In this document: one piece after another, positions 17,058 to 25,295 of the stretch
How the letters are laid out: the number at the start of each line of letters is the position of its first letter
Position numbering within the stretch: position 1 is the first letter of the stretch
From: Cyclobacteriaceae bacterium
GTDB lineage: Bacteria; Bacteroidota; Bacteroidia; Cytophagales; Cyclobacteriaceae
Length of the DNA: 64,000 bases
Reading direction: 5' to 3'
Assembly (NCBI GenBank): GCA_016786585.1
Contig: JAEUUI010000007.1
Span: forward strand, 124,001 to 188,000
Notes under the pieces: model-generated
Seen by the model: only the letters and a program-made list of their open reading frames with translations
Told to the model about the DNA's origin: nothing
The model's database searches: none
Position numbers and translations under genes: made by a program

Positions 17058-18461
17058 TTAAAACTCCCGAACGTCAGTCACTTTACCGGTAATCGCGGCA
17101 GCCGCTGCGCTGAGCGGACTCGCTAAAAATGTTCTTGACTTAGGACCTTGACGACCTTCGAAGTTCCGGTTAGAGGTACTGATACAATATTTACCTGCCG
17201 GAATTTTGTCTTCGTTCATTCCGAGACAAGCCGAGCAACCCGGTTCGCGCAATTCGAAACCTGCGGCTTCAAAAATTTTATCTAGCCCTTCTTTCTTGGC
17301 TTGCTCCTGAACCTGTTTCGATCCGGGCACAACCCAAACCTCAACTCCGGCAGCTTTCTTTTTGCCTTTCACCATCGCGGCAACTTCACGCAAGTCTTCA
17401 ATCCGCGCATTCGTGCAACTTCCGATAAATACATAGTCGATGGCTTTGCCGAGTAGTTGCGATCCCTGCTCAAGACCCATGTAGTCGAGCGACTTCTTGA
17501 ACGAAACCTGTTCGTTAAGTTCTTTTAACTCATTCGCTGTTGGAATCCGGTCGGTAACTTTCATGCCCATGCCCGGGTTTGTACCGTAGGTTATCATCGG
17601 AGCGATGTCGGCAGCATCGAAGGTGAGTACCGTATCGTATTTTGCGCCTTCATCGGTCTTCAGTTTTTTCCATTCTTCAACCGCTTTATCGAACGCTTCC
17701 CCTTGCGGAGCAAACTTTCTTCCTTTGATGTAATTGAAGGTTGTTTCATCCGGTGCAATCAGTCCGCCCCGGGCACCCATTTCAATACTCATGTTGCAGA
17801 TGGTCATCCGTGCTTCCATGGAAAGCGACCGGATGGCGTCTCCGGCATACTCCACGAAGTAACCGGTTGCACCGCTGGCGGATATTTTGGAGATGATGTA
17901 GAGAATAATGTCTTTGCTGACCACGCCCTTGCCAAGCTTGCCATTGATTTCAATCTTCATGGTTTTAGGCTTGTATTGCAGAATGCATTGTGTTGCCAGC
18001 ACTTGCTCAACTTCCGATGTTCCGATACCGAAGGCTACGTTACCGAACGCTCCGTGCGTGGAAGTATGACTGTCGCCACACACGATGGTCATCCCCGGAA
18101 GGGTTAACCCGAGCTCAGGTCCGATGATGTGCACAATTCCCTGGAAGGGATGGCCGAGGTCATATAGTTCTACGCCAAACTCAGCGCAGTTCTTGCGGAG
18201 TGTTTCTACCTGGTGTCGCGATAAGGCTTCTTTAATCGGCAGGTGCTGATCTTTGGTAGGAACGTTGTGATCGGCTGTTGCCGTGGTACGCTTCGTGTTG
18301 AATACACCAATGCCGCGTTTGCGAAGCCCATCGAATGCCTGCGGACTGGTTACTTCGTGAATGAAATGACGGTCGATAAAGACAGCATCCGGGTAACCGT
18401 CAGCACGTTTTACAACGTGATTGTCCCAGATCTTTTCAAAAATTGTTTTCTGTTGCGACAT
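17058..18461 (-). CDS. leuC: 3-isopropylmalate dehydratase large subunit
   Basis: This 467-residue aconitase-family subunit binds a 4Fe-4S cluster through cysteines in [14 protein letters not shown] and in [24 protein letters not shown] and the final DVREF are also typical. It is the first gene of the leuCDBA operon. A strong terminator-like hairpin lies about 37 bp before its start codon, which points to control by attenuation. Confidence 0.97.
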   Translation of the reverse strand: MSQQKTIFEKIWDNHVVKRADGYPDAVFIDRHFIHEVTSPQAFDGLRKRGIGVFNTKRTTATADHNVPTKDQHLPIKEALSRHQVETLRKNCAEFGVELYDLGHPFQGIVHIIGPELGLTLPGMTIVCGDSHTSTHGAFGNVAFGIGTSEVEQVLATQCILQYKPKTMKIEINGKLGKGVVSKDIILYIISKISASGATGYFVEYAGDAIRSLSMEARMTICNMSIEMGARGGLIAPDETTFNYIKGRKFAPQGEAFDKAVEEWKKLKTDEGAKYDTVLTFDAADIAPMITYGTNPGMGMKVTDRIPTANELKELNEQVSFKKSLDYMGLEQGSQLLGKAIDYVFIGSCTNARIEDLREVAAMVKGKKKAAGVEVWVVPGSKQVQEQAKKEGLDKIFEAAGFELREPGCSACLGMNEDKIPAGKYCISTSNRNFEGRQGPKSRTFLASPLSAAAAAITGKVTDVREF

Positions 18462-18497
18462 GCTTAAATAACAAGCGTTAGTTTGTTATGGCCTATT

Positions 18498-18559
18498 TAA
18501 AACAAAACCGTCCTGACAGTATCGTCAGGACGGCTTGCCGGAATGGATATAACCTCCGG
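18498..18559 (-). promoter_or_regulatory. Terminator/attenuator-like leader upstream of leuC
   Basis: On the minus strand the hairpin CCGTCCTGAC-loop-GTCAGGACGG (18508-18533) is perfect over ten pairs and is followed by TTTTGTTTT, the form of an intrinsic terminator. Just before it, CCGGA and TCCGG (18537-18559) can form a second small hairpin. The sequence between the terminator and leuC resembles the one between the ilv terminator and ilvE (AAAACAAAACCG and GTTAGTTTGT in the plus sense), suggesting a common origin. I found no convincing Leu-rich leader peptide with an ATG. Confidence 0.6.
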
Positions 18560-18698
18560 ATGGTTCTAGCTGCTAATATGAAACTTTGGACGCCTTATGT
18601 AAAGGATTATTTGAAAAAGTTTGTGCTTACGGCTGTTAGTTTGACGCAACAGATTTTATAAACAACACGTTTGGTAGATAGCGGAGCAATTAATTGTC

Positions 18699-19541
18699 AT
18701 GAAGAAATTGGTAAGAGTGATATCGGCATTTGGAATTATTGCCATGATTTTCATTTTAACAGTGTTAACTCAGGTTGGTGGCATTGCACTGATCTTATCA
18801 ATCATGATTGGCTCACGGATTAATAGGAACATTAATCGTGTTTGGCAACGTATCGGGATTCAGATTGGGTCTTTTTTTGTTGTTTACCTATTGTTCGTTT
18901 TTGCCATAGTTCCGGCGATGGCAAAACCATTAGGGAGAGTTCCGTTACCTTTATTTGAATTAAAAGGAGTACGGCCCGCAAATGCACTTACTTTTCTGCT
19001 TAATCGAAATTACGTCAGGCCGGAATTGAAACGCATTGTTTTTAATACAGCAGACTTTGTTAACAAAAAATACCCAGGATCAACGCTCAATTATCTTGAC
19101 GCAAGTTTCCCATTCATTAATAAATTTCCATTGTTTCCTCATCTGAGTCACAACGATGGGAAAAAGCTCGATGTATCATTTTTCTACAAAGACAGTGCGA
19201 CTAACCAGGAAACCAAAGAAGTACCATCGTGGATTGGTTATGGCGTTTGCGAAGAACCAATGCCAGGAGAAATGAACCGCCCTGAAGAATGCGGACAGAA
19301 GGGATTTTGGCAATACAGTTTGTTAAGGAAATACATTTCACAAAGTGAAAAGAGAAATTTTATGTTTGATGCAATCAGGACTAAATCGTTGGTCAATGCG
19401 TTTGCGAATGAGAAGAACGTAGGAAAGATACTGATAGAGCCTCATTTGAAAAACCGCTTGAAACTAACAAGTAGTAAGATTCGATTACATGGATGTAACG
19501 CGGTGCGGCATGATGATCATATCCACGTCCAACTAAAGTAG
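18699..19541 (+). CDS. Membrane-anchored LAS-type (M15/M74-like) metallopeptidase candidate
   Basis: The 280-residue protein has two or three N-terminal membrane helices (about residues 7-37 and 54-77) and a soluble C-terminal part. That part holds HNDGKKLD, matching the HxxGxxxD zinc motif of LAS peptidases (VanX, MepA, DD-carboxypeptidases), and ends in HDDHIHVQLK, matching their HxH motif. I therefore infer a zinc peptidase acting on peptidoglycan cross-links or a similar D-amino-acid bond, displayed on the outer face of the inner membrane. The match rests on motifs only. Its 3' end overlaps the convergent thrC by nine bases. Confidence 0.55.
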   Translation: MKKLVRVISAFGIIAMIFILTVLTQVGGIALILSIMIGSRINRNINRVWQRIGIQIGSFFVVYLLFVFAIVPAMAKPLGRVPLPLFELKGVRPANALTFLLNRNYVRPELKRIVFNTADFVNKKYPGSTLNYLDASFPFINKFPLFPHLSHNDGKKLDVSFFYKDSATNQETKEVPSWIGYGVCEEPMPGEMNRPEECGQKGFWQYSLLRKYISQSEKRNFMFDAIRTKSLVNAFANEKNVGKILIEPHLKNRLKLTSSKIRLHGCNAVRHDDHIHVQLK

Positions 19542-20831
19542 CGATGAGATACAAGATCTGAATTGGCTGTATTCATTTGAACATGTGATCGTCTTCTTGG
19601 TGCCTTTCAAAAATCCTTTCAGATTCGCTGGTATTTTAATATTAGTTCCGAGTGTGTTCTCAACCACTTCCAAAAACTTAGCCGGATGCGCGGTTTCTAA
19701 AAACATTCCCGTGGCTTCAGTATCTTCTGCCAGATATTTCTTTAATCCCAGGTAGCCAACCGCTCCATGTGGATCGAGGATGTAGTTTGATGTTTTACAG
19801 ACTTCACGCATCGCTTGTTTGGTTTCTTCGTCCGAGAACCTATAACCCGTAATATCTGCTTTGATGTTGTTCAGATCGTTTGCATACAGATCCATCATGC
19901 GCGCAAAGTTACTCGGATTGCCAACGTCCATGGCGTTGCTGACGGTTGCCTGCGAAGGCTTCGGATTGAAAATTCCGGATTGAAGATATTCCGGCACAAT
20001 GTCATTAGAATTGGTGGAAGCAATAAACTGTCTGATCGGTAAACCCATTCGTTTGGCAATCAGCCCTGCGGTAAGATTTCCAAAGTTTCCACTCGGAACA
20101 GAAAACACCACGTTGCTTCTGTCTTTCAATCTTGACCAGGCATAGAAGTAGTAAAATGATTGAGGGATTAGCCGTGCAACGTTGATTGAGTTGGCTGACG
20201 TGAGGAAGAATTTTCTGTTAAGCTCTTCATCCAGGAAAGCTTCTTTCACCAACCGCTGACAATCATCGAAAGAACCGTCAACTTCCAGCGCAATGATGTT
20301 TTGCCCGAGTGTGGTAAATTGTTTCTCCTGGATGTCACTCACTTTTCCGGATGGGTACAGTACCACTACTTTTACTCCCGGCACACCCAGGAACCCGTTG
20401 GCTACTGCACTACCCGTATCACCGGAGGTTGCTACCAGAATAACTATCTCCCGCTTTTCTTCTTTTGCGAACCAGCTCAACAACTGCGACATGAACCGAG
20501 CACCAAAATCTTTGAATGCTAAAGTTGGACCATGAAACAGCTCCATGGCGAAAACATTTTTTTCAATTTCAACCAGCGGAGCATCGAACGTGATCGTGTG
20601 TTCGACCATTTTTCTTAATTCATCAGCCGGAACATCCTGCTTCAAAAGTGCATGGGCTACTTCATACGCAAGCTGCTGAAAGGATTTTTCCGGAAGCGAA
20701 TCGAAAAATGCATTCGGTAATAACGGGATAGACTCAGGCATGTACAGTCCATTGTCGGGCGCAAGCCCTTTGAGCACAGCTTCTTTCAGACTGACTTTTG
20801 AATTTTTGTTATTGGTACTGTAGTAGTTCAT
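19533..20831 (-). CDS. thrC: Threonine synthase
   Basis: ThrC converts O-phosphohomoserine to threonine with PLP. I prefer the start MNYYSTNNKN at 20831, the typical beginning of this family; an in-frame ATG at 20849 would add six residues. The PLP lysine lies in FHGPTLAFKDFGARF, and VATSGDTGSAVANGF and SVPSGNFGNLTAG are cofactor-binding loops. It is the last gene of thrABC, separated from thrB by a 60-bp gap that contains a short dispersed repeat. Confidence 0.96.
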   Translation of the reverse strand: MNYYSTNNKNSKVSLKEAVLKGLAPDNGLYMPESIPLLPNAFFDSLPEKSFQQLAYEVAHALLKQDVPADELRKMVEHTITFDAPLVEIEKNVFAMELFHGPTLAFKDFGARFMSQLLSWFAKEEKREIVILVATSGDTGSAVANGFLGVPGVKVVVLYPSGKVSDIQEKQFTTLGQNIIALEVDGSFDDCQRLVKEAFLDEELNRKFFLTSANSINVARLIPQSFYYFYAWSRLKDRSNVVFSVPSGNFGNLTAGLIAKRMGLPIRQFIASTNSNDIVPEYLQSGIFNPKPSQATVSNAMDVGNPSNFARMMDLYANDLNNIKADITGYRFSDEETKQAMREVCKTSNYILDPHGAVGYLGLKKYLAEDTEATGMFLETAHPAKFLEVVENTLGTNIKIPANLKGFLKGTKKTITCSNEYSQFRSCISSLL

Positions 20832-20842
20832 TGTTTTTTGGG

Positions 20843-20880
20843 TCGTCATTCTGAGCGAAGCGAAGAATCTCCCGAAGGGT
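20843..20880. repeat. Dispersed intergenic repeat fragment between thrB and thrC
   Basis: The stretch contains GTCATTCTGAGCGAAGCGAA followed by GAATCTCCCGAAGGGT. This wording is a widespread short intergenic repeat in many bacterial genomes (recognised from general familiarity). Only one incomplete copy is here. Confidence 0.45.
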
Positions 20881-20893
20881 CTGCTTATCGTTT

Positions 20894-21841
20894 TCAGTCA
20901 ATCACTCTCGCTCCTTCTTTATTTACTTTGGAGACATACACTTCGCTTTGCAATCCTACGCGTGTGAACTGCTGCTGCATGGCGGCTCCAACGTTATCTG
21001 CAATGGCTTTTCCTTTACAAAACGAAAACATCGTTGGTCCAGAACCGGAAATTCCACAACCCAATGCACCGGCATCGATAGCTGCCTGCTTGATCGAATG
21101 AAATCCCGGAATCAGAACAGAACGCACCGGCTCTGCCACAACATCTTGTAATGATCTTCCGATTAATTCGTAGTCGCGTTTCATCATTCCTGCTACCAGC
21201 GCAGCGGTGTTGCCCCATTGTGTGATGGCATCTTTCAAAGGCACCGAGGATTTCAGCACTTGCCGTGCATCCCGGGTTTTCACTTCTACGTGCGGATGGG
21301 CAAGCACACACATCAAGTCATCCGGGGTTGGGATCTCAATAATATCCAGCGGATGATTATCGCGAATCAGAATCAATCCACCTAACAAGCTGGGTGCTGC
21401 ATTGTCGGCATGGGCCGATCCACACGCAACAAATTCCGCCTGCATGACAAATGGAAGCAAGTCGGCCTTCAGGAAGGGTTCGCCCAGTGCATGATTAACG
21501 GCAACAACGGCTGCCACAGCACTTGCTGCGCTGGAGCCCATGCCACTACCTAACGGAAGATTTTTAATGAGCGTGATCTCTGCACCATGTTTACTGTCGA
21601 TGGCCTTCAGGAATTCAATCACTGCAACGCCCGCAGTATTTTCAGCAGCATTGCGTGGAAGTTTTCCATTATCGCCCTGAATGTCCTTTATTGTCACAGT
21701 TCCGGAATCATTCAGGGAAAGGAGCACTTCATCACCCGGAGCATCGACCGCCATGCCCATCACATCGAATCCGCACGACACATTGCCGATCGAAGCAGGC
21801 GCATAGGCATGTATAGTTTTATTGTTGTTCATATGTTCCAT
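20894..21841 (-). CDS. thrB: Homoserine kinase
   Basis: ThrB phosphorylates homoserine with ATP. The 315-residue GHMP kinase shows the ATP-loop LPLGSGMGSSAASAVAAVVA, the opening APASIGNVSCGFDVMG and the C-terminal GCGISGSGPTMFSF. The ATG at 21841 shares its first base with the last base of the thrA stop codon (TAATG), which indicates coupled translation; another Met lies three codons in. Confidence 0.96.
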   Translation of the reverse strand: MEHMNNNKTIHAYAPASIGNVSCGFDVMGMAVDAPGDEVLLSLNDSGTVTIKDIQGDNGKLPRNAAENTAGVAVIEFLKAIDSKHGAEITLIKNLPLGSGMGSSAASAVAAVVAVNHALGEPFLKADLLPFVMQAEFVACGSAHADNAAPSLLGGLILIRDNHPLDIIEIPTPDDLMCVLAHPHVEVKTRDARQVLKSSVPLKDAITQWGNTAALVAGMMKRDYELIGRSLQDVVAEPVRSVLIPGFHSIKQAAIDAGALGCGISGSGPTMFSFCKGKAIADNVGAAMQQQFTRVGLQSEVYVSKVNKEGARVID

Positions 21842-24285
21842 TAAACCCGAACTCCTATCCGGATGATATCTGCAAACACACCGGCTGCAGTCACCTCAGC
21901 ACCGGCACCCGGTCCGCGAATCACCATGGGCCGTTCGTGGTAGCGTTCGGTAGTGAGTAAAATTATGTTATCGCTGCCGGATAATGAATAAAACGGATGT
22001 GAACTATCAACCGGCTTGAGTTCAACTTTTACTTTCCCGTTCTCCAATATGGCCTGGTAGCGAAGTTTTTGTTGTTTGGATTCCGCCTCCTTTCGCAACG
22101 TTTCAAAATCACTGTCATGCTTTTGCAATGCCTGGAGAAATTCTTCGGTCGTTTTTTGTTCCCGGCAATCGACCGGCACAAGATTTTGAATTGGAATATC
22201 TCCCAACTCCAGCGACAATCCGCATTCGCGGGAAAGAATTAAAATCTTTCGCGCTACGTCAGTGCCACTCAAATCGTCACGCGGATCGGGTTCGGTGTAA
22301 CCTTTTTCTTTTGCTTCTTTTACAATTTCGCTGAAGGGTTTTCCGCCATTGAAGGAACTGAAAATGAAGTTCAGCGTTCCGCTCAGCACGGCTTCAATAC
22401 GAATGACGCTGTCGCCACTCAACAACAAATCATTTAAGGTGTTGATTACTGGCAAACCGGCACCCACGTTTGTCTCATATAAGAAGCGTACTCCGCGTTG
22501 GCGTGCTGTTCTTTTTAGTTGCTGATAAACCTGCTGACTTCCGGAATTGGCCTTTTTATTCGGAGTAACGATAGAGATGTTCGAATCGAGAATCCGCTCG
22601 TACAGTCCGGCTACGGCTTCACTGGAGGTACAGTCGACAAAAATCGAACTCGGTAAATTCATGCCGACCATTTTCTGATAGAAAGTCTCGAGGTTCATGG
22701 GCTCACCGTTTTCGTTTAAGGTCTCAACGGCCTGCTCAAGTGAAAGACCCTGCTCACTAAACAGCATTTTTTTGCTATTGGCCATTCCATTGATTCGAAT
22801 CTCCAGTTTGTTTTCATCCGATAACTTGTTGAATTGCTCCCTGACTTGCTGGAGCAGGGCCTTACCGATTAACCCCGTTCCCGCCAAAAACACGTGTGCA
22901 GTTTTTCGGTCCGACAAAAAGAATGCGTCATGCAACACGTTCAGTGCCTTCGCCACATCTTCCTGTTTGATTACTGCGGAAATGTTTCGCTCGGACGAGC
23001 CTTGTGCGATTGCTACCACATTAACACCGTTTTTTCCCAGTGCGCTAAACATTCTGCCGCTGGTGCCGGGATGATGCTTCATACCATCGCCTACTGTGGC
23101 AACAATCGATAAAGAATCCGTCACATGCACATCGTCAATAAGTTCGTTTTGAATCTCATGCTGAAACTCGCGCTTCAATGCTGCTTTTGCCCGACTGGCT
23201 GATGAACTTTCAATTGCAATACAAATGGAATGCTCGGACGAAGCCTGGCTGATCAGAATTACGTTGATCTTCTCTTGGGCAAGCGTTGAGAATAAACGCA
23301 TCGACACGCCAACAACACCCAGCATGCCGCTGCCTTGAATGTTCAATAAGCTGATGCCATTCATGGAGGAAATGCCTTTGATCAGTTTACCGTTGGTTGA
23401 TTCGGCACTGATCAGAGTTCCCTCATGCGAGGGGTTGAATGTATTCTTTACCCAGATCGGAATGTTGTGTGCCATGGCTGGAAGCAGGGTAGAAGGGAAG
23501 ATTACCTTTGCTCCGAAGTGCGAGAGTTCCATCGCTTCTTCATAACTCATGGTCGGAATCGTGAATGCTTTCTTCACCATGCGCGGATCGGCTGTCATCA
23601 TGCCGTCAACATCAGTCCAGATTTCGAGCGAAGAAACTTTTAATGCTCCGGCAAATATGGCTGCTGTGTAGTCCGATCCGCTTCTTCCGAGCGTTGTGGT
23701 TTCACCACTTTCAGACGTAGCAATAAATCCGGTAATGATTTGCAGGGCATCATGATATTTGAAATGTTCAGCAATGAGTTTATTGGTTGCTTCGAAATCC
23801 ACTTTGGCGTATCCGAATTGATTATCGGTGCGGATTACTTTTCGGGCATCCAGGTATTCGGCCGGAAGGCCCGCATCTTTCATGGCTTCGGAAATGATGT
23901 AGGCCGAAAGCCGTTCACCAAAGCTCATGATGTAATCCAGCGTGCGCGGAGTTCGTTCTTTCACCAAAAACACGCCTTGCAGTACATTCTCCAGCTCGTT
24001 AATCTGGATTTTTACCTGCGCGAGTATTCCGCTTTGATTTTTTACACTGATCAACTTTCGTACGGCATCAAGATGACGCGTTTCAAGTTCTTCCAGTTTG
24101 GCACGATAACCCGTATTGCCTTCGAGCGCGAGCGTACTCAGTTGAATGAGCACATCCGTAACTCCGCCAAACGCAGAAAACACAATCGCCAAATCACTTT
24201 GTGAATACGGTTTGATGATGTTGATTACCGATTTGATTCGGTCCGGGGTGGCGACTGACGATCCGCCAAATTTTATGACTTTCAT
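21841..24285 (-). CDS. thrA: Bifunctional aspartokinase / homoserine dehydrogenase
   Basis: This enzyme carries out the first and third steps from aspartate to threonine. The 814-residue protein starts MKVIKFGGSSVATPDR (aspartokinase), continues through paired ACT domains (QGSGMLGVVGVSMRLFSTLA, VATVGDGMKHHPGTSGRMFSALG) that bind threonine, and ends with the dehydrogenase (HVFLAGTGLIGKALL, EAVLSGTLNFIFSSF, GYTEPDPRDDLSGTDVARK). I chose 24285 because upstream in-frame codons would run through the leader hairpins. A threonine-rich leader peptide gene lies 90 bp upstream. Confidence 0.97.
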   Translation of the reverse strand: MKVIKFGGSSVATPDRIKSVINIIKPYSQSDLAIVFSAFGGVTDVLIQLSTLALEGNTGYRAKLEELETRHLDAVRKLISVKNQSGILAQVKIQINELENVLQGVFLVKERTPRTLDYIMSFGERLSAYIISEAMKDAGLPAEYLDARKVIRTDNQFGYAKVDFEATNKLIAEHFKYHDALQIITGFIATSESGETTTLGRSGSDYTAAIFAGALKVSSLEIWTDVDGMMTADPRMVKKAFTIPTMSYEEAMELSHFGAKVIFPSTLLPAMAHNIPIWVKNTFNPSHEGTLISAESTNGKLIKGISSMNGISLLNIQGSGMLGVVGVSMRLFSTLAQEKINVILISQASSEHSICIAIESSSASRAKAALKREFQHEIQNELIDDVHVTDSLSIVATVGDGMKHHPGTSGRMFSALGKNGVNVVAIAQGSSERNISAVIKQEDVAKALNVLHDAFFLSDRKTAHVFLAGTGLIGKALLQQVREQFNKLSDENKLEIRINGMANSKKMLFSEQGLSLEQAVETLNENGEPMNLETFYQKMVGMNLPSSIFVDCTSSEAVAGLYERILDSNISIVTPNKKANSGSQQVYQQLKRTARQRGVRFLYETNVGAGLPVINTLNDLLLSGDSVIRIEAVLSGTLNFIFSSFNGGKPFSEIVKEAKEKGYTEPDPRDDLSGTDVARKILILSRECGLSLELGDIPIQNLVPVDCREQKTTEEFLQALQKHDSDFETLRKEAESKQQKLRYQAILENGKVKVELKPVDSSHPFYSLSGSDNIILLTTERYHERPMVIRGPGAGAEVTAAGVFADIIRIGVRV

Positions 24286-24309
24286 TTTTACTGAAGATTG
24301 AATGTTGAA

Positions 24310-24340
24310 GCGCCTGATGTTATGCCTGGCATAACAGCGC
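24310..24340 (-). promoter_or_regulatory. Hairpin in the thr leader, between leader peptide and thrA
   Basis: The inverted repeat GTTATGCC-A-GGCATAAC is flanked by GCGC on both sides, giving a strong stem-loop just before thrA. Another possible stem, CGGGGTAA with TTACCCG followed by AACTCTTTTT, lies further upstream and overlaps the leader-peptide stop codon. These are the likely competing structures of a threonine attenuator. I cannot tell which is the terminator. Confidence 0.45.
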
Positions 24341-24375
24341 AAAAAGAGTTCGGGTAATATGGTAGTATGAACGGG

Positions 24376-24450
24376 TTACCCCGTAATGGTAGTTGTGATC
24401 GTGATAATCACGATAGCGGTGAAGATGATATGGGAAAAGTTCCGCTGCAT
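24376..24450 (-). CDS. Threonine operon leader peptide (ThrL-like, 24 aa)
   Basis: The minus strand from ATG at 24450 encodes 24 residues, ending before TAA at 24376-24378. Six are Thr and seven Ile; the core is AIVIITITTTITG, very similar in style to E. coli ThrL. Ribosome stalling at these codons when charged tRNA-Thr or tRNA-Ile is scarce would control read-through into thrA, which starts 90 bp downstream. The codon content, position and hairpins are visible; the mechanism is inferred from the enterobacterial thr operon. Confidence 0.82.
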   Translation of the reverse strand: MQRNFSHIIFTAIVIITITTTITG

Positions 24451-24566
24451 TTTGATTCCCTAAAGTAATTGGCCTTACGCAACTTCTCAAATCCTGCCCA
24501 CAGAAAAGAGAAATATTTTTCGATGTCTAACGGGCGGTAGGCTAACAGGTATAAGTCTGAGGAAGG

Positions 24567-24980
24567 TTACTTAATGAAAATATTTTTTAGATAACGCCTC
24601 CGGATGTCGCGGTATATGTAAAAGTCAGAATCGATGGTAGCGATCTCTTTTATACCATTTGTTTCTGCGGCCACGATGAGTGTAGCATCGGCCAGATCCA
24701 TGGGAACGTCTTTGAATTTTTCCGACAGCTCAATGAGTCGGTCAACGTGAAGATGCTCAATCGCTATAAGATGTAACCCTCCGCGATTGATCCATTCCAG
24801 CAGCGCAAGCTGGGCTTTTACGCTAAATCCCAACATATGAGAAGCCTCTGTGATGACCGGCCAGGTAGTAAATAATGTTCCGTTTAAATTCCGAATGAAC
24901 GAAACCGATCGGGTGTGGTATTGATCACTCTTATCAAACAAAGCTATTAGCGGACCTGCGTCAATGAGAATGCTTTTCAT
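24567..24980 (-). CDS. PIN-domain ribonuclease toxin (VapC-like)
   Basis: The 137-residue protein starts with the PIN-domain signature ILIDAGPLIALFDKSDQYH and has further conserved acidic positions in DLADATLIVAAETNG and IATIDSDFYIY, which together would bind Mg2+/Mn2+. PIN toxins cleave RNA, often tRNA or rRNA. It overlaps the antitoxin gene upstream by 20 bp, a usual toxin-antitoxin arrangement. The pair is placed between two amino-acid biosynthesis operons. Confidence 0.85.
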   Translation of the reverse strand: MKSILIDAGPLIALFDKSDQYHTRSVSFIRNLNGTLFTTWPVITEASHMLGFSVKAQLALLEWINRGGLHLIAIEHLHVDRLIELSEKFKDVPMDLADATLIVAAETNGIKEIATIDSDFYIYRDIRRRYLKNIFIK

Positions 24981-25209
24981 GAAGCAGTTTCTTTATTTTG
25001 TTTTTGTACCCTGTTGAATTATCAGATGTTCCGCTACCTTCCTGCCCGAAAAGGTCCTGACCTGTCTCGTAAGGATTCTTGTTCTTTTTGCTTTGTGCCA
25101 GATAGAATTCAATAGCCTCCTTTACCACAACGGATTTTGATAATCCTTCGCGTTCACAGTAAGCATTCAGCGCTTTCTCTTCCTGATCTGACAGACGTAC
25201 GGTAAGCAT
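24961..25209 (-). CDS. Ribbon-helix-helix antitoxin
   Basis: From MLTVRLSDQEEKALNAYCER the protein has 82 residues; an upstream in-frame start at 25230 would add seven. The N-terminal beta strand TVRLSD and two helices (EEKALNAYCEREGLSKSVVVKEAIEFYL) form the ribbon-helix-helix DNA-binding fold of CopG/antitoxin proteins. The C-terminal NPYETGQDLFGQEGSG tail would wrap the PIN toxin encoded by the overlapping gene. It probably represses its own promoter. Confidence 0.82.
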   Translation of the reverse strand: MLTVRLSDQEEKALNAYCEREGLSKSVVVKEAIEFYLAQSKKNKNPYETGQDLFGQEGSGTSDNSTGYKNKIKKLLHEKHSH

Positions 25210-25295
25210 ATTTCTACAATTGTAATACAAATGTAATACAATTTCTTCAGACTTAAAAATGTGAAAAAATCAGATTTTGAGGCCGGATTGACCCT

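Noticed and set aside
18560-18660. Possible Leu-rich leader peptide upstream of leuC on the minus strand
   Set aside because: I read the minus-strand frames. There is no ATG between the hairpin and 18697, and no frame has a run of Leu codons. The only ATG frame (near 18699) gives a short, Leu-poor peptide.
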